Part shown: positions 63,965-64,000 of the stretch, in pieces | Layout: every line of letters starts with the position of its first letter | Position numbering within the stretch: the stretch's first letter is position 1 | Source: Flavobacterium suncheonense GH29-5 = DSM 17707 | GTDB taxonomy: Bacteria; Bacteroidota; Bacteroidia; Flavobacteriales; Flavobacteriaceae | Assembly: GCF_000430025.1 (NCBI RefSeq) | Contig: NZ_AUCZ01000004.1 | Location: forward strand, 186,001 to 250,000 | Direction: 5' to 3' | Length of the DNA stretch: 64,000 bases | Position numbers and translations under genes: made by a program | Notes under the pieces: generated by a model | What the model saw: the letters and a program-made list of their open reading frames with translations, nothing else | What the model was told of the DNA's origin: nothing | Databases searched by the model: none

Positions 63965-63995
63965 CAAATGTAAGAACAAAATGAAGATGGAGCAA
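63965..63995 (-). promoter_or_regulatory. Promoter of smpB
   Basis: On the minus strand TTG (63993-63995), a 20-bp spacer and TACATTTG (63965-63972). The box ends 6 bases before the ATG at 63958, so transcription would begin about at the start codon. Confidence 0.7.
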
Positions 63996-64000
63996 TACCT

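Overview
The window is a chromosomal segment of a flavobacterium (family Flavobacteriaceae, probably Flavobacterium or a close relative). The signs are Bacteroidota-type promoters (TTTG, about 19 bp, TAnnTTTG), type IX secretion (T9SS) C-terminal sorting domains, lineage-typical families (DUF1599, DUF2520, DUF4835, DUF2911, BT_3928-type DoxX proteins, the short omega subunit), FabV, and moderate-to-low GC. I found no rRNA, tRNA, CRISPR array, transposase or prophage genes. The window is densely coded core genome.\n\nLayout. 1-3400: edge of an ECF sigma factor, a HAD phosphatase, a photolyase and a DUF2911 protein. 3432-8553 (minus): a sodium/solute symporter with an unlisted 34-residue membrane microprotein just upstream, a large secreted PIG-L deacetylase and a secreted basic low-complexity protein. 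8696-15006 (minus): a nine-gene run (DUF1599, DoxX-like, TlpA-like, tpiA, DUF2520, KdsC-like phosphatase, UbiA prenyltransferase, Maf, MscS) behind a near-consensus promoter. 15197-25208: folP, a CHRD lipoprotein, rlmH, nadC, YihY, a chalcone-isomerase-like protein, priA, a LytTR regulator, and the rpsF-rpsR-rplI ribosomal operon. 25280-31045: ligA followed by three overlapping paralogous membrane proteins of YhhN/TMEM86 type, then a 5'-nucleotidase split into two genes in reversed domain order. 31094-39365: a Bacteroidota housekeeping cluster (dapA, ferritin, bamD, rpoZ, coaBC, DUF4835, recN, fabV). 39495-44339: two T9SS-exported adhesin-like proteins with nearly identical tails. 44426-48388: a glycosyltransferase, coaE and a two-component system. 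48442-56445 (minus): acyl-ACP thioesterase, miaA, a voltage-gated-type ion channel with a zinc ribbon, an exonuclease/GIY-YIG fusion that seems to start at ATT, a YggS-like PLP protein, DUF1015, 3-hydroxyacyl-CoA dehydrogenase and a Gfo/Idh oxidoreductase. 56716-62716: a heavy-metal efflux operon with an RND pump fused to its outer-membrane channel. The right edge carries pcm and smpB.\n\nThe least explained material is (a) the three-gene YhhN-like run, in which the third copy has lost both acidic motifs, (b) the symporter microprotein, (c) the small His-containing protein and paired direct repeats at the head of the metal-efflux operon, (d) the ATT-initiated nuclease beside an 84-bp repeat element, and (e) several families of dispersed intergenic repeats. 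These repeats include purine-rich 7-bp arrays that supply the miaA stop codon and a probable terminator, an 11-bp tandem array, and a 133-bp inverted-repeat element. All functional names come from motif recognition in the translated sequence, not from database searches.
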